From Nannobrachium achirus (taxonomy: Eukaryota > Chordata > Actinopteri > Myctophiformes > Myctophidae), in NCBI GenBank assembly GCA_963921795.1, contig OY997642.1:61134909-61198908 (forward strand): a DNA stretch of 64,000 nt, written 5' to 3'. Below the pieces are notes generated by a model. The model was not told the DNA's origin and searched no databases. It saw nothing but the letters and a program-made list of their open reading frames with translations. The position numbers were made by a program, and so were the translations under genes. Of the stretch, positions 12,777-23,952 are shown piece after piece. Positions within the stretch are counted from its first letter, which is position 1, and every line of letters begins with the position of its first letter.

Positions 12777-13129
12777 AGTCTGTCTGTCCTTAGTGTTCTG
12801 CTGTCTCTGTCTCTCTTTACTATTCTGATGTCTCTGTCTCTCTGTAGTATCCTGCTGTCTGTCTCTGGCTCACTACTCTGCTCTCAGCAGCTCTCTCTTC
12901 ACAGTAGTGTGATGTCTCAGCATGTTGCTTCACATTATAAAGGCTGACAAGAGCTATGGTCTGATGTCACATTAGTGCTTCACTGCTTTGATGCCAGTCA
13001 TCTCCATATTTGGGCAAAGTATCAGCCCAATCTAACATCTGTTGTATTGGCAGTTCAACCATAACTAGAAAAACTGTTCCTACGAAACAGTGTGGGCTCG
13101 CTGCTCCCTCACTGGCTAAAGGCCCTTTG

Positions 13130-13450
13130 CACTTTCTGCCAGTTTCTGAAGCGGTGAAAGCCGCTTCCAAGGTGTGGCTTTGTCTGTCCCGTACCTGTCC
13201 CGTGCATCTCTGCGCTGTGATTGGCAGAGAATGTCGGTCACGTACATGTCCCGTGCATGTCCAGTCCAGGATTGGTCAAGCTTCACATGACAATTTGACT
13301 CTCCAGACAAAATCATTCATTCATTCAGAACTATAACTAAAGCACAGAAAGTATAGATCTAGAACACAGAATGTATAGATCTAGAAAATATAGAATACAA
13401 ATTCACCGCATCACTTCGAACCCAGGTTCGATTGTTTTTATTGGTTTGAG
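13130..13450. repeat. Unclassified interspersed repeat, reverse copy
   Basis: It matches the 5490-5770 family in reverse (AAGCGGTGAAAGCCGCTTCC, ATTGGTCAAGCTTCACATGA, CATCACTTCGAACCCAGGTT). Confidence 0.7.
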
Positions 13451-14330
13451 GAGAATAACCTTAGTATATAAAGATTTGGGAGAACACACTGGCCTGGGAG
13501 AACATTATGCTTCCAGCGAGCCCACAAATCTTTACTATATAAAGATTTGGGAGAACATTTTCACGTGGGTGTTGTTGTTATTTATATCAGGTTGCACTTG
13601 TTGGTGGTGATGTCACCAAGAACGCTGCTCCTCATTGGCTAAAGAGTAAAAACCCTGCCTTTGTACTGTTTGTAGTTTATTCGTGGAGAATAAACTTGGT
13701 CAATAAAGAGTTAACAGAACATACCGGTCTCGCCTTTCGGCGAGCCCACTATTTCATGTGGGTGTTGTTAGTGCGGTTGCCCAAAGGGCAACAACACACT
13801 ATCAACCTGGGGAAACTTTATTCCGGATAAACTTTTTCCCAGCCATTGGAAATTGATGGAAAGTGATGTCACTGAGGAGTGGGAATGAATAGAATCAATG
13901 GGAATGGGAATCAATAGGTAATCAATTGATCGAGCTTCACATGACAGTTACCTTCAGGCGGCTGCTACTCGTGACTTGTAAGCTAAAGATTTGGGAGATC
14001 ATACTACACGATATTTCATTTGGGTGTTGTTTTTATTTAACTCAGGTCGCACTTGTTGGTAATAAACTTGACCTATATGAAGTTTTGGTATAACATACAA
14101 AGACAATCACACCCATGTTGAAGTGAGTGGTGCTCACTTCACAATTCACACTGGTGAATACTGTTCCTGATGAAACGGCATGGGTTCGAGTAGCACACCA
14201 ATTACGTACAGTACCATGATGAAGTACAGTATAGAGCCACAATGATGTCACAGGGGTCATATTGTCACACATGGGACACACATACATAGATATTACAATA
14301 CCTATTACAACGTTGTGTATTGGAGCAGAG
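13451..14330. other. Intronic stretch with repeated TATAAAGATTTGGGAGA motifs
   Basis: TATATAAAGATTTGGGAGAAC occurs at about 13466 and 13540, a shorter TAAAGATTTGGGAGA at about 13984, and ATAAACTTG(G/A) blocks at about 13690 and 14063. GTCACCAAGAACGCTGCTCC (13612) matches the kelch-unit flanks. No gene is seen. Confidence 0.5.
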
Positions 14331-14335
14331 ACACG

Positions 14336-14466
<131 letters not shown>

Positions 14467-14589
14467 TGATGGAGGTGTAAAGAGCTAGTATACAGAACTA
14501 TATTGCATAGTGCTACTGGTAATCAAACAAACATTCAGTACAGATCGATCACATGCAAATCCTACCCTCCCATTGGCTGATAGATGGAA

Positions 14590-14826
14590 AGCATAGAGAG
14601 AGAGAGACAGTAGGACAGCTAGAGACAGTGTAGGAGAGACAGACAGTAGGAAAGCTGAGAGGGAGAGAGCGTAGGAGAGACGGACAGTAGGAAAGCTGAG
14701 AGGGAGACAGTGTAGGAGAGAGAGACAGTAGGACAGCTAGAGACAGTGTAGGAGAGACAGACAGTAGGACAGCTAGAGACAGTGTAGGAGAGACAGACAG
14801 TAGGACAGCTGAGAGACAGACGACAG
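14590..14826. repeat. GTAGGACAGCTAGAGACAGT minisatellite
   Basis: About six units of 33-38 bp with GACAGACAGTAGGA(C/A)AGCT. A further unit at 15205-15250 suggests the array was split by the insertion at 14827-15204. Confidence 0.88.
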
Positions 14827-15204
14827 GGGCGCCTCTTAATGTGCATTAAATCTTTTTATGGAAACACAACAAAAAAAAGAATAAACTTTCTTAATGCGCA
14901 AAAACTTGTATCCACTTGGAGGAGGTGGATTTTGAGGCTTTATCGAAAAAGCTTAATGCGCATTAGTGGATGGAAACGGGTCAGCCAATAAATGCGAATA
15001 AATTATGACGTTCTGGTCCATAGTCCTCCAAGTTAAGACTTTCCCCTGCCGCTTAATTAACGTCCATTGTATAGCGGAGGTAGGGAGCGCTTCGTTGTGT
15101 TCAGCCGGACCGCGCTGAGTCGGCTCATGCGACCGTCGCTGATTCGAATGACACCCACAAATGGAAACAGGCTTCCTATTTTCAAATATGTTTATGGAAA
15201 CATG
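14827..15204. mobile_element. Unclassified insertion splitting a minisatellite
   Basis: Between two parts of the same array lie about 380 bp with partly inverted TTTTTATGGAAACACAAC and TGTTTATGGAAACATGAC-type motifs and several TTAATGCGCATTA palindromes. Not identified. Confidence 0.45.
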
Positions 15205-15249
15205 ACTAGTGTAGGGGAGACAGACAGTAGGAAAGCTGAGAGGGAGACA

Positions 15250-16365
15250 GTAGAAGACGAGAAGAAGTTTATGTGATCCTTCATCCCCTCAAGTACTGTA
15301 CTTGAGTATCATTTCGAGGAACCTTTTCTTCACTTGTGTTGATACCTGATGCTCTAGTTAAAGATTATTATAACAAAAGCAACCAATTAAGCTATTTGAA
15401 AACAGCAGATCTACAAGCTCACAACAAAACAAAATGTGTAATGAGCCATTAAAGGAGCCATTCAAACTTACGTATGTCAATTTTGATTCCAATACTTTTG
15501 TACTCGATTAAAAATGTTGAATCCAGGCCTGTTACTGGAAAAAAAACAAAAAAAAAAAAAAACAGAAAGACCAGTGACATAACAAAATAGTTAAACAAAA
15601 ACATAATGATGTCAGTACTCTTCTGACTGTCCAGCAGGTGGTGCATGGTACCAAGCCAACGTCTACTTCAGGGGGAAACAACAAGAGATGGTCCAGTGCT
15701 GTGTCTGATTTGTACTTTACTTTAAAATGGCCACACGTCTTCGCTCTCTCTCACACACACACATTATTTCTCATGACAAGATGTTATCGAAGCAACATTG
15801 AATATGGCTACTACTACTGTACACCACTGTTTTCTTTCCTTTTTCACTTCTTAATATGCAAAGTAAATATGCATGATGTTAAGCTAGTGATCATACTAGT
15901 CCAAGGTTTCTGTATTGTTACAGCTTGTAAAGTGTGAGTGTAGGAGTATAATTATTGTAATAGTTCTGGTTCCTCAGTCATTTCTATGTTTTTATAGGTG
16001 TTATTTTGAATGAAGAAATTGCGAGTTAAAATATTATCGTGATAATCAAAATATCCCCAAAATTCATTATCCCAGGGGGGAACATTTGCCAACAAATAGC
16101 AGATCTTCAAGCTCACAATGTGTCGCTTTGTGAGCTTGTAGATTGTCAATTTTTTGGCAAAGAGATTTGATAGATAGTGAAAAAATCAATCATGTTATTT
16201 CCAGGTCCGTTTACCAATTATAACGGGTTCAAAAGGTACCAGATATGCAGCTCGGCAAATAAAAGGTGAATTGATCCCAGTGCATGACGGAGGACAATTT
16301 TCACGATAAATTTAAATCTCCACGATACGATCGTGATATTTTTTTATCACAATAAACTATAGCGA
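15250..16365. other. AT-rich intronic stretch
   Basis: Half modules of the AGCAGATCTACAAGCTC hairpin at about 15405, a complete degenerate one at 16095-16145, and an ATCGTGATA-type hAT-like fragment at 16295-16376. No coding signal. Confidence 0.5.
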
Positions 16366-17475
16366 TTATCGTCCCATCCAATAGCCAGTATAACGCTTTT
16401 GAGTCATGGCTGCCAGTTCCCACGTGATGTTGTGTGGAAGTCCAGACTGCTCCAGACCGTACTGAATAACTGCTAGCTTACATAACGTCTTCATACTGGG
16501 ACTCAAGTCTAAGACGTGCATTTCAAAATCGACAAAGCAGAAGATACGATCTCCCACCATGTAACGGACACGCTTACTATTCACACCAGGACCTTTCCTC
16601 TTGGGCACAACCCTCCTCCAGGAGAGGGTCCCTGGATTCAATATCCAAATGTCTCTCAAGTCCTGGTCATACTGGTTAGCTCCTAATATGTACAGCTCTC
16701 CATTGTAAGCAAAGGCTGAATGACCGAAGCGTGCTTCTGGAAAAAGCTGTGTGGAGCTTGTGCTCAGCCAGCAGTCGGTCTCTGTATCGAACACATTGAT
16801 GTATTTGGGGGCCAGATGCCCCCCAACTACAAACATCCTTGTCCCAATGGTGGTGGCAGAGTGGCACACTGACTGAGGCGGAGGCGTGCCAATGGGGTTA
16901 ATTAAAGTCCAGATCATTGTGGTGGTGTCCAACTTGAAGATCTCGTTGAAGTTGGTCATCTCGTTGAAGTTGGTCGATCCTCCGTAGATATACATGACCT
17001 TTCCCAACACACAGGCAGAGTGGTCCCTCCTCCCCTCTGGAACAGTGCCAGAAACCTTTGGCTTGAACCACGTGTGGGTGCAGACATTGAATACATACAG
17101 GACGTTGCAGTGCTCCCATGTGTGGTTCTTCAACCAACCCCAGATGTAGATGATATCTTCTATCAGCACAGCTGTGACTGCATAGCGCACATCAAGGGGA
17201 CGTTGTCTTCTGCTTGTCTTCCAAAATACGTTATTTATTATCGGCACAGCTCTGTGTCCCCAATGATCCTCAAGGGGACGTTCTCCTTCTCCTGTCACAG
17301 GAGGCAACTTCTTCCAGCGCAAAGTCACTGTGTTGAAGACATGCACAACAATTTGACTCCTTTTCCTGCCTGACCCGCCAAAGCAATACACCTTTAGTCC
17401 CACCACTGCCACTGCATGACCGTTTGATACCACAGAACTGTGGAGAGTCGTTGGTATCACCATCCATTGCGACAT
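16366..17475 (-). CDS. KLHDC3-like intronless kelch gene, copy 4
   Basis: This is a 369-aa intact ORF starting MSQWMVIPTTLHSS. It keeps the LPPVTGEGERPL linker and the diglycine of blade 1 (VYCFGGSG), so it is closer to the ancestral form than copies 2 and 3. Blade 3 contains a small tandem duplication, TNFNEMTNFNEI, from a repeated 18-bp unit. Blade 5 has lost a glycine (YILGANQY) and blade 6 reads FCFVDFEM. The BC-box is SMKTLCKLAV (about 327-336) and the CUL2-box LPHNITWEL (about 346-354). No CTGT expansion precedes its ATG, only a short imperfect CTGTCTGCCTG. A CATTATAAAT motif lies about 140 bp upstream. The ORF ends in a short tail reading into repeat sequence (KRYTGYWMGR). Confidence 0.75.
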   Translation of the reverse strand: MSQWMVIPTTLHSSVVSNGHAVAVVGLKVYCFGGSGRKRSQIVVHVFNTVTLRWKKLPPVTGEGERPLEDHWGHRAVPIINNVFWKTSRRQRPLDVRYAVTAVLIEDIIYIWGWLKNHTWEHCNVLYVFNVCTHTWFKPKVSGTVPEGRRDHSACVLGKVMYIYGGSTNFNEMTNFNEIFKLDTTTMIWTLINPIGTPPPQSVCHSATTIGTRMFVVGGHLAPKYINVFDTETDCWLSTSSTQLFPEARFGHSAFAYNGELYILGANQYDQDLRDIWILNPGTLSWRRVVPKRKGPGVNSKRVRYMVGDRIFCFVDFEMHVLDLSPSMKTLCKLAVIQYGLEQSGLPHNITWELAAMTQKRYTGYWMGR

Positions 17476-17810
17476 CTGTCTGCCTGGGTGTCTGCCTTTC
17501 CTTACTATGCTATCTCTGTCTCTCTGTAGTAGTCTGTTGTCCTTCTCTGGTTTACTATTCTGCTATCACTGGCTCTCTCATCACAGTAGAGGGATGTCTA
17601 AGCATGTTGCATCACATTATAAATGATGACTAAGAGCATATGTTCTGATGTCACATTAACGTATCACTGCTTTGATGCCAGTCATCTCCATATTTGGGCA
17701 AGCTGACACACGCACACAAGCTCGTTGTGAGGTGCTTATAGAACAAACATTCTGTACAGATCAATCACATGCAAATTCTACCCTCGCTCCCATTTGCTGA
17801 TAGATGTGAA

Positions 17811-17813
<3 letters not shown>

Positions 17814-17881
<68 letters not shown>
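17814..17881. repeat. (GA)n microsatellite
   Basis: GA tract of about 67 bp. Confidence 0.97.
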
Positions 17882-17884
<3 letters not shown>

Positions 17885-17885
<1 letters not shown>

Positions 17886-19600
17886 ACACTGAGATAGAGA
17901 CGGTAGGAGAAGACAAGAAGAAGTTTATGTGATCCTTCATTCTTTTTCTCTACTTGAGTGTTACCATGTGTTCATTCCTGATGCTCTCGAATGTCTTGAT
18001 GAAGATTTATTATTATTACAAAAGCAACCAATTGAATAATACATGTTATACTCCAGCCATTTAGAAACAGCAGATCTACAAACTCGCACAAAAACTAAAT
18101 GTTGAGCAAGCCATTCAATGAGCCATTAAGAATTCTGTAGTCAATTGTGATTCAATTCCAATACACCTTTATACTCAATTAAAATGTCAAATCCAGGCCT
18201 GTTACTTGTCTAAATTGTGGATTTGCTACTTTTACCGGGAAGTGAGCCAACCACTGTGACAAAAATCAGACATGCAAACAGCCCCAAGGTGAAAAAGGTG
18301 ACACATTTTTATGGGGATAAAATGTGCGCCGCGCTCAACATTTTTGACCTTTCTTTACTGAATTTGCACGTTTCTAACTCGGTTAAACAGTGACTTACTC
18401 ATACATATCATACATATGCAGCAAAATTGGACTTGTTGCCTACCACCAATTGTTCTAGATATAATAAAGAAATTTAAATCTACAATAATATAGCCTACAG
18501 ATATACCGGTAGTTATAGGAATATCCTAATATTTAGGGACTTGTCTTTAATAAACAGGCATAGACAGTGACAATATGCACTGTGAGCTTGTAGATCGGCT
18601 ATTTTAACTACTTCTTAAATAGGCCTATTTGTTTTCTAAGATCATTTCTTAGATCATTTTGTATTTTATTTATTCATGAAATTAGAAAAGTAATTTACTT
18701 ATTTATTTTTTTTAATCATGAAATGTTTAGCTTTTTTGGGGAGGGAATGTTTTTTGAAAATGTTTTGAAATAATTAAAAACGAAATGTAGGAAACCAAAA
18801 ATGAAGGGACCCATAAAAATGTGTCCATGATCCACACATGGGTCCCGACCCAGTGTTTGGGAAACAGTTGTAAATCACAGATGATTCATTTAGTGGATTC
18901 TCCTGGCTGACTTGCAATCTAGCTAACCATCATCGTCAAAGAAAAGGTCGATCCTTTTCACTTGTAACTCGAGCTCAGTTAGTCCGTTCTTAAGTTGAGA
19001 GACCAGACTTTTTGTGACATGTCTCAGCCTCCTTCTGTAGGAAGAAGTCACGGCGACTAGCGGTAGCATGTGGCTAAGCTAGCGAATCATCGTAAAATCA
19101 ACAAGGCTATAACCGATAATATCACATCACGCATCGATGCAGAATAGCGCACGACCGCGATGCAAGCGAATCAAACAGCCAACAGTCCACAGTCACACCA
19201 CAACTATGACAACTTTGCGAGCTTTGAGACCGCTCTGCTCTCCTCTGTCTGTGGCTCGCAGCGCACTGAGTGAGTGCAGCCAGTGTTGACTTTGAGCGCT
19301 GCCAGCTGATGACGACGTCACATGCAAGAGAAGGGACTCAGGGAGCGCTTGATTTGTTAAAAAATAAAACGACCCACTTCCCCGTCCACCTTCAACACCA
19401 TTGTACTGACAAAACGGACGGCGCCGAGAATAAGAAATAAACGCTCCTCTTCTCACTGCTGCTCTGACGATACGACACCCTCCCACCCCCATAAACAATT
19501 TTTAACGAATCTGCACGATTCACACAAATAACCAATAAATAAATAAACCAACAAGACATCATCTACTACAGGGTGGAAAACAACAGGAAAGAGAAGGTCC
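17885..19600. other. Intronic stretch without genes
   Basis: It holds hairpin half modules (18065, 18583), a GAAAAGGTC...CTCAGTTAGTC(C/T)GTTCTT block shared with the TTAA MITEs (18935-19000), and otherwise AT-rich sequence. No coding signal. Confidence 0.5.
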
Positions 19601-19603
19601 AGT

Positions 19604-19604
19604 G

Positions 19605-19658
<54 letters not shown>
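19604..19658. repeat. (GT)n microsatellite
   Basis: GT tract of about 55 bp. Confidence 0.97.
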
Positions 19659-19660
<2 letters not shown>

Positions 19661-19790
19661 TCTCATATCCTGCATTCAGAATATGAACTGCTACCCTCAG
19701 ACATTACAGAGTTCCAGTAAAGTAAAGAAAAGACATCTGAACAGATTCATTCACTCCCCTATCCAACCATTACTAAACTCAGGTCGTTAG

Positions 19791-20868
19791 TAGGCCTGGG
19801 GCGGTATGGACATTTTGTTACCGCGATTACCGTCTTCCCATTTACCGCCGGTACTGCGGTAATTACCGCACCCCCGTATCTATTAATTAAGGTTCGGCGA
19901 TAAGCCAAAATATTGCAATCATCTTCCCAAAAGTCGCCTCTCCACAGTGGAGAGGAGACACAGCCTGACTGCCCGAGTTATACTTCTCTGTACAGCACAG
20001 CGGGTCTGGCTTTCAAAGGAGCAGATCTACAAGCTCACAACACATCGCATCCGCGACGCGTTCTGAGCTTTTAGATCTGCACTGTCGGGTTACCATAGTA
20101 ACGTAGCTACTTGGGCTTTTCAGACACAAACAGCTGTGTGAACAAACCAGAAGAGGAAGGGTAGTCAGATCGTGTACAGTGATTCTGTAAACTCACGTCA
20201 CGTCTCAACTCTCAAATCGCAGTGATTGAGTGCTGCTATATACAGGTTTTAGTTACAAGACTTGACAGAAAAGGTTATAAAATCGCCGACGCGCCGTACG
20301 GGGCACAACATGCGACGCGGTGGAGAAAGTAAAATAGTTTCATTTTCGGTTTTACTCCACGCGGCCCGCGCTCCGCCAGTAATCCGTATGAATAAAAAAA
20401 GATATGCCACAACACAAGGTATGTATTAACATCCTTGTGTCGAGTGGATTACAGAGAAAGTGTATGCTGCTCCGTCATAGAGTTGTGCTCCGTACCCTGC
20501 TCTGTGCACTGTGTGCAGGGCGTGATTCCTAAACCCACCAGGATTGAGTTAAGACCCGCCTCACTCCTGGAAGACCTCGCGTTTCCACGAGGCGGGTCTT
20601 AACTCAAGCCTGGTGGGTTTAGGAATCACGCGTGTGCAGGTCTGTGTCTGAGTGACGTATGTGGCTTCCAACGTGTGGTACACGGCCCAGAGCAGAGCGG
20701 CATGGAGCGCATGCGGTCCTCGCTTCTCCCCCGTTTTAAAACTCGCTTGTTTTCCAATAAAAAATAGACCTTTTTTTTTGTCTTTTTACCGCGGTAAGCA
20801 CAATGACACCGCGGTAGACCTCGGTATACCGCGGTACGGCGGTACGGCGGTTACCGCCTCCAACCCTA
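19791..20868. mobile_element. hAT-type element, 1.08 kb, exact 8-bp duplication
   Basis: The element starts TAGGCCTGGGGCGGTA and ends TACCGCCTCCAACCCTA. GTCGTTAG flanks it exactly on both sides (19783-19790 and 20869-20876). Subterminal regions are full of CCGCGGTA-type palindromes. It carries a near-perfect 43-bp-arm hairpin (20520-20631) and a hairpin module at about 20020-20090. No transposase ORF is present. Confidence 0.93.
20520..20631. repeat. Near-perfect inverted repeat, 43-bp arms
   Basis: The left arm starts GCGTGATTCCTAAACCCACC and the right arm is its complement ending AGGAATCACGC, with a loop of about 26 bp. One small mismatch (AGGATT / AAGCCT) interrupts the arms. It is nested inside the hAT element at 19791-20868. 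Confidence 0.9.
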
Positions 20869-21224
20869 GTCGTTAGTAGGGTGTTTAGTAGACTGGCCTC
20901 ATACTACTCATACTGTGCCTTCACTCACTCGTTCCTTCCCACAATATGAGTCTGGACTTTGGCCTATGGGCAGCTTGAAAAGTGGACGGGAGTACTTGCC
21001 TTGACAGACAGACTCCTCTAATCAATCAGTGTAGCAAAACATCTGTCATCACAGTGCAGCCAGTCGGAAGAAAGGCAAACAAACACGTCTTTTTAGCCAA
21101 TGAACTCCGTTAGCGCATACTCCTATTCCTTTTTAATTGTAATTGATTCTTACTCTGAAATAACTTCACTTAATGCTGTTTCATTGTTTCGGCGTTAACT
21201 GTTACACTTTTTGCATCGCTTTTT

Positions 21225-21680
21225 TTTAAGCGGTGAAAGCCGCTTCCAAGGAGTGGCTTTGTGTGTCCCATGTCCATATATGGTCATTTCAGTCCAGAAT
21301 ATACAGGTTTTATCAAAAACAAAATGTGTGTCCCCCATGTCTATATGGTCATTTCAGTCCAGAATGAACAGGTTTTATCAAAAACAAATGTCCATATATG
21401 GTCATTTCAGTCCAGAATGAACAGGTTTTATCTGTCCCGTACGTCCAGAATCTGTCCCGTACGTCCAGAATATATGTGTGATGTCTGTCCCGGTCTGATG
21501 ATTGGATACTTTGAGGATTGGTCAAGCTTCACATGACAATTCGGCCCTCCAGATAAAAACATTAATTAATTCATTCAGAATAAAGAATGTATCTATGTGT
21601 TCCAGAGTTCATAACTCTGGAACACATAGAATAAAAGTTCACCGCTTCACTTCGAACCGAGGTTTGATTTTTTAAATGCC
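21225..21680. repeat. Unclassified interspersed repeat with internal minisatellite
   Basis: A reverse copy of the 5490-5770 family. It contains three tandem units of about 55-65 bp (about 21266-21431) built on GGTCATTTCAGTCCAGAAT and GAACAGGTTTTATC, then two TCTGTCCCGTACGTCCAGAA units (21431-21470). Confidence 0.8.
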
Positions 21681-22024
21681 GCAGGCACGCGTCTACGTCA
21701 CCATCTACACATGGACCAATCAGGGGAAGCTTTTGAAACGCAGTCACTGATTGGCCCCGATCATTTTCTGATTTCTCATACTCGGTGCTTATAGGCCGAT
21801 GTCCAGACCTGATACTGGGGAAGGAATGAGTGACTGAGCACGTTTCAGGGCTGGCTTTCCAGGCTAGGTGTTTAGTACAGTAATGTAATGTAATGTATGC
21901 ATTTTAACTGTATGTCAGCACTTGTGTGGTTATGCACTCTTTCTTTTTCCTGTCTTATGTTGTGTAGCAGCCTGTATGTCCAGGACAAATTTCCCTCAGG
22001 ACTTAATAAAACAATCGTAAGCTT

Positions 22025-22071
22025 AAACTCACACCAGCACGGGCCTGGCAGCATTGTTCATGTTGCGGTAG

Positions 22072-22075
<4 letters not shown>
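22025..22075 (-). pseudogene. Duplicated 3' end of the preceding EFR3 exon with donor
   Basis: This stretch repeats about 47 bp of 22147-22195 with only a few substitutions. On the minus strand it reads TACCGCAACATGAACAATGC and continues into the same donor context, CTGGTGTGAGTT. It would encode YRNMNNAARPVLV, a mutated copy of YGNMNNAVRPVLV. The two copies are separated only by the (GT)n tract at 22076-22149, which suggests slippage or unequal exchange through the microsatellite. There is no acceptor in this copy, so I read it as an exon-end relic. Confidence 0.75.

Positions 22076-22149
<74 letters not shown>
22073..22149. repeat. (GT)n tract adjoining an EFR3 donor
   Basis: It begins about 8 bp past the donor of the 22157-22315 exon (CA on the coding strand) and separates the two copies of that exon's 3' end. 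Confidence 0.97.
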
Positions 22150-22151
<2 letters not shown>

Positions 22152-22156
22152 CTCAC

Positions 22157-22315
22157 ACCAGCACAGGCCTCACAGCGTTGTTCATGTTGCCGTAGGCTGC
22201 TCTCCCCAGCAGCTCTCTGAAGCAGCTCTCGGCCAGCGCCGCGGGGTTCTCCTCTCCCTCCGCTCCGCCCTCCACACCACCCCCTACTGGAGGGGTGCTG
22301 GGGTGGCCCGCCGAC
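22157..22315 (-). CDS. efr3a: EFR3 family coding exon (variable loop and ELLGRAAYGN)
   Basis: This 159-nt exon begins (R)SAGHPSTPPVGGGVEGGAEG, a low-conservation Gly/Pro linker, and then enters conserved sequence: EENPAALAESCFRELLGRA followed by AYGNMNNAVRPVLV. ENPAxLAExCFRELLGR and NMNNAVRPV are EFR3A-type. The minus-strand acceptor is CCCCCCAG|GTCGG and the donor is CTGGT|GTGAGT. The phase fits a next exon starting with His-Leu-Asp, but that exon is not seen to the left within the window, so the following intron is longer than 22 kb and contains the kelch array. The exon is bracketed by a GA tract on the acceptor side and a CA/GT tract just past the donor. A partial copy of its 3' end is duplicated across that tract. 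Confidence 0.93.
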
Positions 22316-22323
22316 CTGGGGGG

Positions 22324-22326
22324 AGG

Positions 22327-22392
<66 letters not shown>
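22324..22392. repeat. (GA)n tract adjoining an EFR3 acceptor
   Basis: On the coding strand it is a CT tract ending about 8 bp before the acceptor, so it provides the polypyrimidine tract. Confidence 0.95.
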
Positions 22393-22395
<3 letters not shown>

Positions 22396-22399
22396 AAAG

Positions 22400-22523
22400 C
22401 AGTGGTTATCAAAGTGGGTTTCAGGGACTCTCTAGGTTCCTTTATGGGGGTCTAAATTGACCCTTATAAGTATGTAACTTTGACAAATGGTTTGGTTCAG
22501 ATTTAAAAGTTTGAGAACCATTG
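22400..22523. mobile_element. Short hAT-like MITE
   Basis: Ends CAGTGGTTATCAAAG and TTTGAGAACCATTG are inverted relative to each other, flanked by AATTAAAG and CATTAAAG (7 of 8 positions identical). It is 124 bp and lies in the intron just upstream of the 22157-22315 exon. Confidence 0.75.
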
Positions 22524-23392
22524 CATTAAAGGACAACAAGGGTTAATATTTTTTTGTAATTAGAGAAAAGAAAAGATGAGTGTTAAAATGTTCTCATTTA
22601 CTGCTTTCTATTGTTTTAGTCATTGTCATGTGTGCAAGTGGCTAAAAATGTATTATTAGACACAATAAGCCGGCAATTTCTTTGTTACTATTTACAGTAA
22701 CACTACTAGCCCCCATAAGTCACATCTGCCCATGAAAGACTGCGGTGCATCTTGGAAATGGGCTCATTGTGTCTAAAAAGACATATCCCTAATCAAAATC
22801 GTTAAAATCACTAAAACAATAGAAATAAGTAAATGCAAACATTTCAACACTCATCTTTTCTTTTATCTAATGACTATCTAAACTAGTAACCCTTGTTGTA
22901 AAACCCAACAGTTTTATTTTCTTTTTCTTGTTTTCATAATTTTTATCCCACGATTTTGCAACCCATCTTTCACCCAGTGCCAATTATCTAATGCAATCCT
23001 GGGCGCTACACTCCCTCTGCCAAACTGGGCAGAGCAACGGACTGAGCTCATGCTTCCTTCTATGCATGAGGAGTCCAAGCCGCTTCTTGGACTGGGGAGT
23101 TTCCCCAGCTGGACGTAGCGCGTGGAAGGAACACGTTATTCCAACCAGTTCCTTTCGCCTCAATCAGGCGCCCCGGCTGGCCAGGGGGAGGCAGTATAGA
23201 GAACAGGATTACTGCATGTGTTTCATTTTTGAGCGGTGGCTGTGCGTGTGTCTGTAGCCTTTTTTCCTCAGCGTTTTGCCATAGCAAAATGTGTGTACGT
23301 AGCATCATGTTTGTCTAGTGATGTCATATGTCTGTAGCCTTTTTCCTCAGCGTTTTGCCATAGCAAAACCTGTGTGTGTAGCATAGCCTGTA

Positions 23393-23433
23393 CATCCTAG
23401 ACTTAAATCCTAGTCTGAAGACGTTATTCAAGC
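23393..23433 (+). pseudogene. Short KLHDC3-like relic
   Basis: About 41 bp matches the BC-box region of copy 5 (CTAGTCTGAAGACGTTAT is shared exactly) with about five differences overall, covering codons for ILDLSPSLKTLCK. Both sides diverge at once. This looks like the remains of another kelch copy on the plus strand, followed by the CGCTCACTTCACA motif seen near the end of other kelch units (for example around 1180 and 14130). Confidence 0.5.
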
Positions 23434-23465
23434 ACGACTACCGCTCACTTCACATTGGGTGTGAT

Positions 23466-23649
23466 TCTTTTTAGGAGACACGGGGAGAACATGAAAACTC
23501 CACACAGAAAAGCCTGTTTGCCAACCCCACTTAGGGTATGGGCACTGATGACACCGAGGAGAGAACACCCCAGTGCCCCCGGCGGGAATCGAACCCAGGA
23601 CCTTCTAGCTGTGAGGTGACAGCGCTACCGACTGCGCCACCGCGCCCCA
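23466..23649 (-). mobile_element. tRNA-derived SINE
   Basis: On the minus strand the head reads GGCGCGGTGGCGCAGTCGG then TAGCGCTGTCACC, with the B box GGTTCGATTCC, followed by a body containing TGGAGTTTTCATGTTCTCCC. The tRNA-like head fused to this body is a SINE, not a tRNA gene. Confidence 0.78.
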
Positions 23650-23849
23650 ATCCCAAAATAATTCTAAAAAAAAAAGAAAAAAAAATTGTGCTGCTAAATA
23701 TTAGCGGTGCTCAGAATGTTCTCATGTCAAGGTCAAAAGATTGTGGCGCTAAATCACGGATGCTTTCACGGCTTTAATGGAGATACATTGCTGACCAGAG
23801 TCTCTCAGGGCTCTCACACGCACGCACATGTACACGCACACGCACACGC

Positions 23850-23854
23850 ACACA

Positions 23855-23949
<95 letters not shown>
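23850..23949. repeat. (CA)n microsatellite
   Basis: CA tract of about 100 bp with a variant CACACG lead. Confidence 0.97.

Positions 23950-23952
<3 letters not shown>

Larger units (their letters stand above)
9359..13055. repeat. Tandem kelch unit, right copy of a recent duplication
   Basis: This is the partner of 4933-8640 in direct orientation. It carries kelch copy 3. Differences include four fewer bases near 9755, an 18-bp deletion near 11613, and an expanded CTGT tract (12732-12775 against 8322-8346). Confidence 0.92.

Noticed and set aside
23575..23650. tRNA gene on the minus strand
   Set aside because: A and B boxes are present but the sequence continues without a terminator into a SINE body, and the cloverleaf is not convincing.
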